Of a stretch of 64,000 nt of DNA, positions 44,834 to 54,551 are shown piece by piece. A program made the translations under genes and the position numbers. The DNA comes from an uncultured Lachnospiraceae bacterium (GTDB lineage Bacteria > Bacillota > Clostridia > Lachnospirales > Lachnospiraceae). The stretch is taken from contig CADANF010000005.1 in NCBI GenBank assembly GCA_902789175.1, forward strand, positions 1 to 64,000, in the 5' to 3' direction. The notes under the pieces are model-generated. The model was not told where the DNA came from. It saw only the letters and a list, made by a program, of their open reading frames with translations, and did not search any database. How positions within the stretch are numbered: the first letter of the stretch is position 1; the number at the start of each line of letters is the position of its first letter.

Positions 44834-47343
44834 AGTATGACATAACAGGAATGTCTTGTGCGGCCTGTCAGGTACATATTGAAAAGGCGGTTTCAAAAGT
44901 TGAGGGAGTTGATAAGGTATCGGTTTCCCTTCTTACAAACGAGATGGTGGTTGAAGGAAATGCAAAGGATAAAGATATTGTTCAGGCGGTAGAAAATGCC
45001 GGCTATGGAGCGTTCAATAAGGATAAAAAAACAGATCCTCATATTTTAGAAAATGTTACTGAAACAATAGAAAATAAAGAAATCAGACACTTGGTAAAAA
45101 GGCTTACATATTCTGCCTTTTTTTTACTTTTACTGATGTATATATCCATGGGAAGTAATATGCTTCATTTTCCATTGCCTGGGGTTCTGGATAAGAATTA
45201 TATAGGACTTTCAATCATCCAGATGATGTTTTCCCTTATCGTTATGATGATAAATAAGGATTTCTTTATTTCTGGATTTAAGTCAGTTAAAAATATGGCT
45301 CCTAACATGGATACACTGGTGGCTTTAGGATCTTCAGTATCATTTTTATGGTCATTTTTTATGCTTCTTAAAATGACTATACTGCTTCGGGATGGAAGTA
45401 GCATTCATATGATATATATGAAGGAACTTTATTTTGAATCAGCGGCGATGATACCAGCTCTTATAACAGTTGGAAAGACTCTTGAATCCTATTCTAAAGG
45501 TCGTACGAGCGATGCATTGAAGAGTCTGATGGAATTATCTCCACAAAAAGCATTTGTAGAAAAAAATGACCAGATTAAAGAAGTGACGATAGATGAAGTT
45601 GGGGTAGGAGATGTCTTTATTGTTAAAACAGGTGGATCGATTCCCTGTGACGGGGAAATAATAGAAGGCAGTGCTTCAGTTGATGAATCTATGCTTACAG
45701 GAGAATCAATTCCTGTAGATAAAAAAGAAGGGGATATGGTTGCTGCTGCAACAAAGAATGTTTCAGGTTTTATAAAGGCCAGAGCCACAAGAGTTGGAGA
45801 AGATACCAGCCTTTCAAAGATAATAAAAATGGTAAGAGATGCGGCTGCAACAAAGGCTCCTATTGCAAGAATAGCAGACAAAGTGTCTTACTATTTTGTA
45901 CCAGCTGTGATCCTTTTGACAGTTGCTGTTTTCTTTTTATGGATCATTTTTGGGAAAACAGTAGCATTTGCAATAGAAAGATCAGTGAGCGTTCTTGTAA
46001 TATCCTGTCCATGCGCATTAGGGCTTGCTACTCCTGTGGCCATTATGGTAGGAAATGGAGTAGGAGCAAAGAACGGGATATTGTTTAAAACAAGCGAAGC
46101 TCTTGAAAATCTTGGAAAGACTGAGATAGTCGCTCTTGATAAGACCGGAACCATAACAAAAGGAACACCGGAAGTGGTTGATATTGTAGGAGGAAAAGAT
46201 TTACTCAAGGTGGCGTATAGTTTAGAAGTTTTATCTGAACATCCATTGGCAAAGGCTATTTCAGTTTATGCAGAAGAAAATAAAATTCAAAAGCTTAAAG
46301 TAGAGGATTTTAAAGTCCTTTCAGGAAGCGGTATCAAGGGTAAAATCGATAATGAAACATTTTACGGCGGATCTTTTAAGTTTATCAGTTCTATAGTAAA
46401 CCTGAGTGAAGATCAGAGAAAAAATCTTGATCTGATGGCATTAAAAGGAAAGACGCCGGTTTTATTTGCTACAGAAAAGAAATTGCTGGGTATCATTTCA
46501 CTTAGAGATAAGGTTAAAGAAGACTCACTGAAAGCCATCAATGAAATGAAGAATATGGGCATTAAAGTAGTGATGCTTACAGGAGATAATAAAAAGACAG
46601 CCCTTGCTTTAAATGAAGAGATAAAGGTAGATAAGGTGATAGCAGGTGTTCTTCCGGAAGGGAAAAAAGATGTTATCCTCAAATTAAAAAAACTTGGAAA
46701 AACTGCTATGGCGGGGGATGGTATAAATGACGCCCCAGGTCTTAAAAGTGCTGATGTGGGTATAGCCATTGGTTCGGGAACGGATGTGGCGATAGATTCA
46801 GGAGATGTGGTGCTGGTAAATTCGGACCTTTCTTCACTTAGTGCAGCTATAAGGCTTAGCAGATGGACTCTTAGGAATATATATCAGAATCTGTTCTGGG
46901 CTTTTGGATATAATATCATCCTTATACCTATGGCGGCTGGACTTTATAAAGAAATCAATATGAATCCTATGTGGGGAGCTCTTGCCATGTCTCTTTCAAG
47001 TTTTACAGTTTGTATTAATGCTTTAAGGATCAATCTTTATAAGATACATAAAGCTTCAAAAGATAAGAAGCGAAAAAAAGATATAAAATTTGATGATATT
47101 TTTGATGTTGAAGATGATATAGGAGAAAATAATATGAAGAAAATAGTTAAAGTTGAAGGGATGATGTGTGCTCATTGTGAGGCGGCAGTAAGAAAAGTAC
47201 TTTTGAATATCCCGGGGATTGAAGAAGCAGAAGTAAGTCATGAAAAAGGAACAGCTGAGATAACACTTTCATCTTCTGTAGATGAAGCAGTGATAAAAAA
47301 GGCGATCGAAGATAAGGATTATAAATTCCTTGGAGTAGAGTAA
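44830..47343 (+). CDS. copA: copper-exporting P-type ATPase with N- and C-terminal heavy-metal domains
   Basis: An 837-residue P1B-type ATPase. An N-terminal metal domain has GMSCAAC (residues 7-13). The membrane core has SCPCALG (Cys393, Cys395), the phosphorylated Asp437 in DKTGT, GDGINDAP, and the Cu(I)-type YN and MSLSS motifs in the last helices. After a charged linker, a second metal domain follows from 769 with GMMCAHC. This last part is 69 residues and resembles a free CopZ chaperone; it begins with an in-frame ATG at 47134 preceded by AGGAG. The start is TTG 44830, overlapping the feoB stop. Fe(II) import and Cu(I) export are thus translationally linked. Confidence 0.93.
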   Translation: MKYDITGMSCAACQVHIEKAVSKVEGVDKVSVSLLTNEMVVEGNAKDKDIVQAVENAGYGAFNKDKKTDPHILENVTETIENKEIRHLVKRLTYSAFFLLLLMYISMGSNMLHFPLPGVLDKNYIGLSIIQMMFSLIVMMINKDFFISGFKSVKNMAPNMDTLVALGSSVSFLWSFFMLLKMTILLRDGSSIHMIYMKELYFESAAMIPALITVGKTLESYSKGRTSDALKSLMELSPQKAFVEKNDQIKEVTIDEVGVGDVFIVKTGGSIPCDGEIIEGSASVDESMLTGESIPVDKKEGDMVAAATKNVSGFIKARATRVGEDTSLSKIIKMVRDAAATKAPIARIADKVSYYFVPAVILLTVAVFFLWIIFGKTVAFAIERSVSVLVISCPCALGLATPVAIMVGNGVGAKNGILFKTSEALENLGKTEIVALDKTGTITKGTPEVVDIVGGKDLLKVAYSLEVLSEHPLAKAISVYAEENKIQKLKVEDFKVLSGSGIKGKIDNETFYGGSFKFISSIVNLSEDQRKNLDLMALKGKTPVLFATEKKLLGIISLRDKVKEDSLKAINEMKNMGIKVVMLTGDNKKTALALNEEIKVDKVIAGVLPEGKKDVILKLKKLGKTAMAGDGINDAPGLKSADVGIAIGSGTDVAIDSGDVVLVNSDLSSLSAAIRLSRWTLRNIYQNLFWAFGYNIILIPMAAGLYKEINMNPMWGALAMSLSSFTVCINALRINLYKIHKASKDKKRKKDIKFDDIFDVEDDIGENNMKKIVKVEGMMCAHCEAAVRKVLLNIPGIEEAEVSHEKGTAEITLSSSVDEAVIKKAIEDKDYKFLGVE
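47134..47343 (+). CDS. possible internal start giving a CopZ-like copper chaperone
   Basis: Within copA, AGGAGAAAATAAT precedes ATG 47134 in the same frame. Translation from there gives 69 residues with GMMCAHC, the size of CopZ. It may be made as a separate chaperone besides the fused domain. E. coli makes a chaperone from copA by frameshifting, so a dual product has precedent. Confidence 0.4.
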   Translation: MKKIVKVEGMMCAHCEAAVRKVLLNIPGIEEAEVSHEKGTAEITLSSSVDEAVIKKAIEDKDYKFLGVE

Positions 47344-47446
47344 GGGACATAAAAATAGTGTTGCTTTTTCATCCTATATACTATTTTGATGTCAGGCTAT
47401 TAAATATATAGTCATCTTTTTTTCGTTTTTTCAGATAGTGAAGGAA

Positions 47447-47455
47447 TGATATAAT
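47447..47455 (+). promoter_or_regulatory. extended -10 promoter for the surface protein gene
   Basis: TGATATAAT, 43 bases before the start at 47499, without a clear -35. An AAAATAGT/ACTATTTT hairpin at 47352-47387 between it and copA may be a weak terminator. Confidence 0.45.
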
Positions 47456-47498
47456 TATTCTATAGGGTAAAAATATATTTCCAATGGAGGGCGAATAT

Positions 47499-49412
47499 AT
47501 GAAAAAAAGATTAATAAGTGGGAAAATGTCATTACTGGCGTTATTTATGGCATTTTTCTTAGTGGTGCCGTGGGTTGATGTAAAAGCGGCAGAACCAGAT
47601 GATAATACAAAACAAAGCAGTAGTAATGAAAAAGAGATAACGGAGGAGTCTGTTTCTAAAGAAGTTACTGATGTTTTGGTGGATGTTCCCAAAGAAGAGT
47701 TTTATGTAGAAGCGTATATGGAACATGCTTTCTATGAGGCGGTGAATGCCTCTTTAGCTGCAGGAATTACAAGAAAACAGCTTTCTGGGATCAATAAAAA
47801 GTTATATGACGCATTAGAGAAAAAAATCGAGGCGGCAGCAGCGGGACAGCTTGCTTCTTCTGAATTTAAGGTTTCTTTATCAGAACTTGGCATAACAAAG
47901 ACCAGATATACAAGAGAAGAAATAGGCGTAGATATTATTGTTGATGGTAAATTAAGTAAAGAGGCTGTTAATAGGTTAAATGACTTCCTTTATGGCGGCC
48001 TTGATGTGCCTAAGGTAGTAAATGCACTTCTTTATAATAAGCCATATGACCTGTATTGGTTTGATAAAACAGAGGGTTATATATATAGTTTAACTGGAAC
48101 AAGAGGAGAGACTAACTATATCGAAGCTGCAGATGCGGAAATAAGTGTTAATTTTAAGATTTCAACGGATTATGCTGCAGTAGATAATGGTTATTATAAT
48201 ATTTATAAATTTGATCTTTCAAAGATAAATGCAGTCTCTTTTGCGGTAAATAATGCCAAAAATATTGTAAGTCAGAATGCTTCAAAATCCGATTATGAAA
48301 AATTAAAGGCTTATAAAAATGCTATTTGTGATATGGTAAGCTATGATAGTTCCAGTGCGGATATCGGAAGAGCTTATGGTGATCCATGGCAGCTTATAAA
48401 TGTTTTTGATGATGATTCTTCAACAAATGTTGTATGTGAAGGGTATTCAAAAGCATTTAAGTATCTTTGTGATATGAGTACATTTAGTGATTCATCATTT
48501 TCCTGTATTTTAGTGTCAGGAAACATGGCGGGTGGTACCGGTGCAGGAGGTCATATGTGGAATCTGGTAACACTTGATGATAAGAATTATCTGGTAGATG
48601 TTACTAATTGTGATTCACATACTATTGGAAATCCGGATAAATTATTCCTTGTGGGAAATCCTAATGGAAGCGCAGCTGCTGGTTATGCTTTTTCGCTCGG
48701 TTATACAATTACATTTGAATATGATGCTGTAACATTGGCAGCTTATGACTTATCAGAATTAACTCTTGCAGCTACAGATTACGATCCACAGAGTGAACCA
48801 GACCCACAGCCAGAGCCAGAGCCGGAACCACAGCCAGAGCCAGAGCCGGAACCGGAACCACAGCCAGAGCCAGAGCCGGAACCGGAACCACAGCCAGAGC
48901 CACAGCCAGAACCAATAATTTTAAAGAATGGCTGGGAAAAGATTGATGGAATCTGGTATTACTTTACGGCCGATGTGAAAGCTACAGGTTGGAAGAAGAT
49001 TAGTAATGTCTGGTATTTTTTTAATAGTTCAGGCGCCATGCAGACAGGCTGGAAGAAGATTAATAATGTCTGGTATTATCTTAAACCATCAGGAGCCATG
49101 GCCACAGGATGGCTTAAAGTAAGTAATGTCTGGTACTATTTTAATGGTTCGGGTGCTATGCAGACGGGCTGGATAAAAGTAAGTGGAACATATTATTATA
49201 TGCATCCATCAGGTGCTATGGCAGAAAACGAATGGGTACAGGGGTACTGGCTTAGCAAAGGTGGAAAATGGACATATAAGAATAAAGCTTCATGGCATGC
49301 CAACGCAACTGGAAAGTGGTATGGAGATACCAGCGGATGGTATGCAAAGAGTGAATCACTTAAGATAGATGGAAAGATTTACAGGTTTGATTCAAGAGGC
49401 TATACTTATTAG
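47499..49412 (+). CDS. secreted transglutaminase-like protein with wall-binding repeats
   Basis: A 637-residue secreted protein: signal peptide to about residue 31 (cleavage near VKAAE), a helical region, then a transglutaminase-like domain with Cys313 (VVCEGYSKA), His352 (GGHMWN) and Asp367 (YLVDVTN). A Pro-Glu-Gln linker follows, then about five repeats of the GW...WYYF type (choline/glucan-binding-like), and a C-terminal module ending [13 protein letters not shown]. The start at 47499 is preceded by GGAGGG. The enzyme may crosslink or trim proteins at the cell wall. The same terminal module is found in the GH5 protein at 50949. Confidence 0.85.
   Translation: MKKRLISGKMSLLALFMAFFLVVPWVDVKAAEPDDNTKQSSSNEKEITEESVSKEVTDVLVDVPKEEFYVEAYMEHAFYEAVNASLAAGITRKQLSGINKKLYDALEKKIEAAAAGQLASSEFKVSLSELGITKTRYTREEIGVDIIVDGKLSKEAVNRLNDFLYGGLDVPKVVNALLYNKPYDLYWFDKTEGYIYSLTGTRGETNYIEAADAEISVNFKISTDYAAVDNGYYNIYKFDLSKINAVSFAVNNAKNIVSQNASKSDYEKLKAYKNAICDMVSYDSSSADIGRAYGDPWQLINVFDDDSSTNVVCEGYSKAFKYLCDMSTFSDSSFSCILVSGNMAGGTGAGGHMWNLVTLDDKNYLVDVTNCDSHTIGNPDKLFLVGNPNGSAAAGYAFSLGYTITFEYDAVTLAAYDLSELTLAATDYDPQSEPDPQPEPEPEPQPEPEPEPEPQPEPEPEPEPQPEPQPEPIILKNGWEKIDGIWYYFTADVKATGWKKISNVWYFFNSSGAMQTGWKKINNVWYYLKPSGAMATGWLKVSNVWYYFNGSGAMQTGWIKVSGTYYYMHPSGAMAENEWVQGYWLSKGGKWTYKNKASWHANATGKWYGDTSGWYAKSESLKIDGKIYRFDSRGYTY
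48807..48914 (+). repeat. 30-bp tandem repeats encoding the Pro-Glu linker
   Basis: Two identical 30-base units (48831-48860 and 48861-48890), flanked by partial units, encode the [10 protein letters not shown] linker. Slippage would change linker length in steps of ten residues. Confidence 0.9.
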
Positions 49413-49426
49413 AAAAAACAATTAAT

Positions 49427-49455
49427 TTGATATTTTTTATCAATATGCTTATAAT
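49427..49455 (+). promoter_or_regulatory. sigma-A promoter for the sugar transferase gene
   Basis: TTGATA, 17 bases, TATAAT. It lies 41 bases before the start at 49496 and shows that the transferase has its own promoter. Confidence 0.75.
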
Positions 49456-49495
49456 AGAGAAAATTATTTTTATTATTCTAGAGAGGAATACTAAC

Positions 49496-50920
49496 TTGAA
49501 TAATCAAAGCGTAAGATCAAAGCATATTGATTTTGTCATATTGGACATAATCAGTATCATCGTATGTATGGTTTCGGCATATGCATTATATATCATTTTT
49601 TATCTGGGTGAAAAAAATGATGTGTATATGACATTTTTCATGAAGATTGGAATGGGTGTCATAGCACTTTATCTTATCATAATGCTGTTCCAGCCAATCC
49701 ACAGTAAGATACTCAAACGAAATAAGGTAGATGAACTAAAGAGAGTCATAGTCCTTAATATTGAGATATTGGGCTTACTTCTTTTATCGCTTTTCATTGT
49801 AAAACAGACGGATAATTACTCCAGAGCAACAATAATGCTGTTCTTTGTATTTGATATCATCCTTATGTACATTTTGAGAGTTATCTGGAAGAAGGTTATA
49901 AGAACAAGATTTAAAGAAGGTAAACAGGTTAGTCATGTAATCGTGGCAACTTACAGAAGATCCATAAGAGATTATCTTGATGAGTTAAAGAAGAATAACA
50001 ATGGATATTATGATTTCATCGGTATCTTACTCCTAAATGACGAACATCATCCGGACAATACTCCTATCACAAGTGTTGACGGTGTTCCTGTAATTGAGGG
50101 AGATCTTCTTGATTTCATGAAGGATAATGAAGTAAATGAAGTTTTCCTTTTAGCAAAGCACGGTGAAAGTGCCAGATTATCAAAGCAGTTCCTTAATATG
50201 GGTATAACAACTCATATTTCGCTTAATCTTGAAATGTCTGCGAGCCTTGATAATGTATCACTTGAAAATACTGGTAAATACACAACCATCACAACAAGGA
50301 TTGATAACGGCAGTACCGGTGAACTTATTGTTAAGCGAATATTTGATATATTTGTTTCAATAATCGGACTTATATTTACTGGGATACTCTATCTTATATT
50401 TGCACCTATCATTAAGAAACAGTCTCCGGGACCAGCTTTCTTTGGACAGGAAAGAGTTGGAAAGAATGGGCGAATCTTTAAGATGTATAAATTCAGATCC
50501 ATGTATATGGATGCTGAGGAACGTAAGAAGGAACTTATGGCTCATAATGAAATGAGTGGTCTTATGTTCAAAATGGAAGACGATCCGCGAATCATGCCAA
50601 TTGGAAAGTTTATAAGAAAAACAAGTATTGATGAATTTCCACAGTTCTGGAATATCCTTAAGGGAGATATGTCTCTTGTGGGAACAAGACCACCAACACT
50701 TGATGAATTCAAGCAGTATGACCCTCATCATCTGAGCCGTCTGGCTATGAAACCTGGTCTCACAGGTATGTGGCAGTGCTCAGGAAGATCAGATATTACT
50801 GATTTTGAAGAGGTAGTTAAGCTTGATAATGATTACATCAGAAATTTTTCTATATTACTTGATTTTAAGATTATATTAAAGACCTTCGTTGCAGTGTTTG
50901 ATATGAAGGGCTCAAAATAA
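49496..50920 (+). CDS. polyprenyl-phosphate sugar-1-phosphate transferase (exopolysaccharide initiation)
   Basis: A 474-residue membrane enzyme of the WcaJ/CpsE type, which loads the first sugar phosphate on the lipid carrier. It has four N-terminal helices, a nucleotide-binding-like middle domain, and the catalytic domain from about 285: a helix, then GQERVGKNGRIFKMYKFRSM, RKTSIDEFPQFWNILKGDMS, LVGTRPP and MKPGLTGMWQ. The TTG start at 49496 has GAGAGGA eight bases before; the upstream frame extends over the promoter. No glycosyltransferase genes follow, only the GH5 gene. Confidence 0.9.
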   Translation: MNNQSVRSKHIDFVILDIISIIVCMVSAYALYIIFYLGEKNDVYMTFFMKIGMGVIALYLIIMLFQPIHSKILKRNKVDELKRVIVLNIEILGLLLLSLFIVKQTDNYSRATIMLFFVFDIILMYILRVIWKKVIRTRFKEGKQVSHVIVATYRRSIRDYLDELKKNNNGYYDFIGILLLNDEHHPDNTPITSVDGVPVIEGDLLDFMKDNEVNEVFLLAKHGESARLSKQFLNMGITTHISLNLEMSASLDNVSLENTGKYTTITTRIDNGSTGELIVKRIFDIFVSIIGLIFTGILYLIFAPIIKKQSPGPAFFGQERVGKNGRIFKMYKFRSMYMDAEERKKELMAHNEMSGLMFKMEDDPRIMPIGKFIRKTSIDEFPQFWNILKGDMSLVGTRPPTLDEFKQYDPHHLSRLAMKPGLTGMWQCSGRSDITDFEEVVKLDNDYIRNFSILLDFKIILKTFVAVFDMKGSK

Positions 50921-50948
50921 GACACACATAAATTGCGGGGATTAACAA

Positions 50949-52487
50949 ATGAATAATAAAAAGATAAGAAGTATCATATTGACTGTCATTATGTTACTTT
51001 CATTACTTACTTATGTTCCGTTTAAGGTTGAGGCGGCAGGAACTACACTTCCAAAGCCTTCTTATCCTGCGGGATCACCGGCGGCACTTCATGGTGCTCT
51101 TAAGATATCGGGAAAGAATATTTATGACGCTAGCGGTAATAAATTCCAGATGAGAGGAGTAAGTACTCATGGACTTCAGTGGGATGGAGATCCATATGGA
51201 GATGTAGGCGGAACTTATGTTTCTGAGGCTTCATTTAAGACTTTGAGAGATGATTGGGGCGCAAATGCCATAAGGCTTGCTCTTTACGTAGATCAGGGCG
51301 GATACGCTGATTCTTCGAAAAGGACCCAGCTTAAAAACAAGGTTATGAATGGGGTTAAATATGCTACTAATCTTGGAATGTATGTAGTGATCGACTGGCA
51401 TATCCTTGACTCAGATCCTAATAATCATAAGACAGAAGCTATTGAATTCTTTAAGGAAATGGCTGCTACTTATAAGAATTATGATAATGTGATATTTGAA
51501 ATATGTAATGAGCCATCTGCAATACAGTGGTCAACTATTAAGAGATATGCTACTGATGTGATAAGAGAGATAAGAAAGATCAGTAATCATATCATTATTG
51601 TTGGAACTCCAAGATATTCTCAGCTTACCCTTAATGCCTGGGAAGCAAATAGCAATGATGTAGCAGATGATCCGATTACAGGATATTCAAATATTGCTTA
51701 TTCACTTCATTTTTACTGTAATGAATCAGGACATACAAGAGACCTTCCCGGAAAACTTCAGTATGCCTTAAATAAGAACATTCCTGTGGTCATCTCAGAA
51801 TTTGGCCTTTCGGCTGCAAATGGTAATGATGGTATAAATAAGAGTCAGGCAGATAAATGGATGTCTATTCTTAATTCAGATGAGAACAAGATAAGCTATT
51901 TCTGTTGGAGTCTCTCAAGAAAAAATGAAAGTTCAGCACTTCTTAAGAGTTCAACAGGTTCTACCAGCAACTGGTCAGATTCAGAGCTTTCTGATGCAGG
52001 TAAGTATATAAAAGATCTGTACAAAAAAGAAGCAAAGAAGGACAGCGTGTTCTCAACTCCTGGATGGCATCAGTCTAACGGAAGCTGGTACTATGTTTAT
52101 AACGGTAAGCTTAAGACAGGATGGCTTTTAGATAATGGTAAATGGTACTATTTCGATGGTTCAGGAAAAATGCAGCTGGGCTGGAAGCTTATAAATGAAA
52201 AATGGTATTACTTTGTTCCTGGTGGCGCAATGGCTACAGGATGGATCAAGGTAAAGGATGTTTACTATTATTTCTATAGTGACGGACATATGGCAAGTAA
52301 TGAGTGGATCAATGGCTACTGGCTGGGAGGAAATGGTTCCTGGACATATAAAGCAAAAGGTTCATGGAGAAAGAATGCTAAGGGCAGCTGGTTTGGAGAT
52401 ACATCAGGCTGGTATGCAAAAAATATGTCAATGAAAATAGATGGAAAAGAATATAAATTTGATTCTTTAGGATATCTTATCCAGTAA
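50949..52487 (+). CDS. secreted GH5 endoglucanase with wall-binding repeats
   Basis: A 512-residue protein: signal peptide to about 28 (KVEAA), a GH5 domain from about 45 to 345 with acid/base Glu188 (FEICNEP) and nucleophile Glu284 (VISEFG), and the substrate region VIDWHILDSDPN. About four GW...WYYF repeats and the terminal module ending in IDGKEYKFDSLGY follow, as in the protein at 47499. It cuts beta-1,4-glucans such as cellulose. It begins 28 bases after the transferase gene, so it may trim a self-made glucan as well as digest plant material. Confidence 0.92.
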   Translation: MNNKKIRSIILTVIMLLSLLTYVPFKVEAAGTTLPKPSYPAGSPAALHGALKISGKNIYDASGNKFQMRGVSTHGLQWDGDPYGDVGGTYVSEASFKTLRDDWGANAIRLALYVDQGGYADSSKRTQLKNKVMNGVKYATNLGMYVVIDWHILDSDPNNHKTEAIEFFKEMAATYKNYDNVIFEICNEPSAIQWSTIKRYATDVIREIRKISNHIIIVGTPRYSQLTLNAWEANSNDVADDPITGYSNIAYSLHFYCNESGHTRDLPGKLQYALNKNIPVVISEFGLSAANGNDGINKSQADKWMSILNSDENKISYFCWSLSRKNESSALLKSSTGSTSNWSDSELSDAGKYIKDLYKKEAKKDSVFSTPGWHQSNGSWYYVYNGKLKTGWLLDNGKWYYFDGSGKMQLGWKLINEKWYYFVPGGAMATGWIKVKDVYYYFYSDGHMASNEWINGYWLGGNGSWTYKAKGSWRKNAKGSWFGDTSGWYAKNMSMKIDGKEYKFDSLGYLIQ

Positions 52488-52492
52488 AGGTC

Positions 52493-52533
52493 AAAAAAAT
52501 AATGCTCGGTTCGTGCCGGGCATTATTTTTTTT
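52493..52533 (+). terminator. terminator after the GH5 gene
   Basis: AATAATGCTCGG pairs with CCGGGCATTATT (one wobble), flanked by an A-tract and an eight-base T-run. Confidence 0.85.
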
Positions 52534-52543
52534 GCTTTTTTCA

Positions 52544-52572
52544 TTGACAATATGAAATTAAAATGGTAATTT
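52544..52572 (+). promoter_or_regulatory. promoter for the third importer operon
   Basis: TTGACA, 17 bases, TAATTT, about 75 bases before the first permease start. Confidence 0.6.
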
Positions 52573-52647
52573 ATATGTGTTCATACGGTGAAAGTACAAA
52601 AAAGTTCGTGAACGAGGGGGAAAATATAATATAAGAACGAGGTAGAT

Positions 52648-53628
52648 ATGAGTCAGTTGGCGGGTACCCGGAATGTAGATGAAAAAATCTATAAAGAAAA
52701 TGGGGAATATAATGGGACAGCTTTTAAGGCTGCATCCAAAAGGAAAAGAATAACAGTTAGAGGATTAAAGAATATAGGAAATGTACTTTTATTTACATTA
52801 CCTGCAATGTTACCTATGGTTCTCTTTTGGATCTATCCTATTATCAATACAGGCTGGCTTAGTTTTACTGATTGGGACTACATGACACCAGAATATAACC
52901 TGGTCGGAATTGAGAATTATCAGAACATATTTACAGATTCAAGATTCTGGGAGGCAATGACCCATACAATCCTTTTTGCTGTTGGTACAGTTATCCCCAT
53001 CCTCATGTTTGGGCTTATACTTGCGCTTCTGATGAGAAACAAATTCAGAGGAAGTGCTGTATATAAATTTCTTATTTTTTCACCATGGATAACACCGACA
53101 GTAGCCATTTCCATAATATGGAACTGGATATTTTTACCCAATGGTGGACTTGCAAACCAAGTCCTCAAAATACTTAACCTTCCTGCATCTCAATGGACTC
53201 AGAGTTCTGATTCCGCTCTGATGTCTGTTATTATCGTTACTGTGTGGAAAAGTATTGGCTATGCGATGATTTTTTATATAACTGCATTAGAAAAGATTCC
53301 TCAGGAACGAATTGAAGCTGCGTCTCTTGACGGTGCAAACAAGCTTCAAAAATTTAGATATATCATTTTTCCAGGTATATCACCAACTACATTTTTCCTG
53401 TCAGTTGTTACCATGGTGGATTCCTTAAAGGCCTATGACCAGATTCAGATACTTACTCAGGGCGGCCCTTCAGGAAGTACAAGAACACTCACTTACCTTT
53501 ATTACCAGTTGGGATTTGAAGAATTTAATATGGGAGCAGCTTCAGCTGTAGCCATCGTTCTTATTATGATAACAGTTACTTTGTCACTTATTCAGTTCAA
53601 AGTATCAAAGAAGTGGGTGAATTATTAA
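52648..53628 (+). CDS. sugar ABC importer permease, MalF type
   Basis: A 326-residue membrane protein with a cytoplasmic N-terminal tail of about 45 residues and six helices; EAA loop RIEAASLDGANKLQKFRYII followed by FPGI. GAGG ribosome site. First gene of an operon in which the permeases precede the binding protein, unlike the other two importers here. Confidence 0.92.
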   Translation: MSQLAGTRNVDEKIYKENGEYNGTAFKAASKRKRITVRGLKNIGNVLLFTLPAMLPMVLFWIYPIINTGWLSFTDWDYMTPEYNLVGIENYQNIFTDSRFWEAMTHTILFAVGTVIPILMFGLILALLMRNKFRGSAVYKFLIFSPWITPTVAISIIWNWIFLPNGGLANQVLKILNLPASQWTQSSDSALMSVIIVTVWKSIGYAMIFYITALEKIPQERIEAASLDGANKLQKFRYIIFPGISPTTFFLSVVTMVDSLKAYDQIQILTQGGPSGSTRTLTYLYYQLGFEEFNMGAASAVAIVLIMITVTLSLIQFKVSKKWVNY

Positions 53629-54458
53629 TGAAAAAGATAATATCAAGATTTTTTAAACATATAGTACTTTTGGTCTTAAGCCTCCTAATGGTGTTTCCTC
53701 TGATCTGGATGATACTTGGGGCATTAAAGACAAGCAAGGAAGCTATGAATGCAAATATCATACTTCCATCTACATATCATTTTGAAAATATAACAAAGGT
53801 TTTAACAGAGTCTCCATTGTTAAAGTATGTTGGAAACAGTTTATTTATTGCTGGAGTCACAGTCTTTATCCAGATGGTGACAGGAGCAATGCTGGCTTAT
53901 GCATTTGTCTTCTTTAAGTTTAAGGGAAGAAATGTACTTTTTGGAATTGTTATGGGAACATATATGCTCCCATCATGTGCAACTTATATTCCTGCCTTTG
54001 TTCTTTTAGCCAGATATAACATGTTGAACAGCTTTAAGGGACTGATCATTTCACAGTGTGTAAGTATTTTCGGAATATTTCTTTTAAGACAGGCCTTTCT
54101 TCAGTTTCCGAAAGAACTTATTGAAGCTGCCAGAGTTGATGGAGCTAGTGAATTTAAGATACTTTGGAAGATTGTATTTCCGGTGACAAGACCATCATTT
54201 GTCGCATTTTTTCTTATAAGCTTTATAAGTCTTTACAACAATTACATGTGGCCATCGCTTATCACTAAAGACGAGAAATACTATCAGGTTGCTCAGGGAC
54301 TTAGAAACTTCTTCTTTGAAGGAGGAGCTTATGGAACCGACTGGTCAGCGGTTATGGCAGGAAGCACAGTTATCGTATTGCCGCTTCTGATCCTATTTGC
54401 TTTTACTCAGAAATGGTTCATATCAGGACTTGCTGGTGATACAGGAGTAAAGGGTTAA
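53628..54458 (+). CDS. sugar ABC importer permease, MalG type
   Basis: A 276-residue membrane protein with EAA loop LIEAARVDGASEFKILWKIV followed by FPVTRP. ATG 53628 overlaps the previous stop (TAATG), so it is translationally coupled; an upstream GTG at 53613 is possible. No ATPase gene follows. Confidence 0.92.
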   Translation: MKKIISRFFKHIVLLVLSLLMVFPLIWMILGALKTSKEAMNANIILPSTYHFENITKVLTESPLLKYVGNSLFIAGVTVFIQMVTGAMLAYAFVFFKFKGRNVLFGIVMGTYMLPSCATYIPAFVLLARYNMLNSFKGLIISQCVSIFGIFLLRQAFLQFPKELIEAARVDGASEFKILWKIVFPVTRPSFVAFFLISFISLYNNYMWPSLITKDEKYYQVAQGLRNFFFEGGAYGTDWSAVMAGSTVIVLPLLILFAFTQKWFISGLAGDTGVKG

Positions 54459-54460
54459 GA

Positions 54461-54510
54461 AAACGTCGAAAGACGTTTGAAAATATAGATACTTGTGTTA
54501 GGGACACGGG
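54461..54510 (+). promoter_or_regulatory. intercistronic stem-loops before the binding-protein gene
   Basis: AAACGTC-GAAA-GACGTTT (54461-54478) is a tetraloop hairpin; a second, ATACTTGTGT/ACACGGGTAT with two wobbles, follows. They lie in the 93-base gap between permease and binding protein and may stabilise the downstream message. Confidence 0.5.
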
Positions 54511-54551
54511 TATTGATTACATGGGCATAAGGCCTAGAAAAGAGGAAAAAA

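Noticed and set aside
48807..48914. CRISPR-like or satellite repeat
   Set aside because: Units are contiguous, in frame and encode a Pro-Glu linker; no spacers are present.
49427..49495. Upstream start of the sugar transferase
   Set aside because: The extra 23 codons lie over a TTGATA/TATAAT promoter, and the TTG at 49496 has a proper ribosome site.
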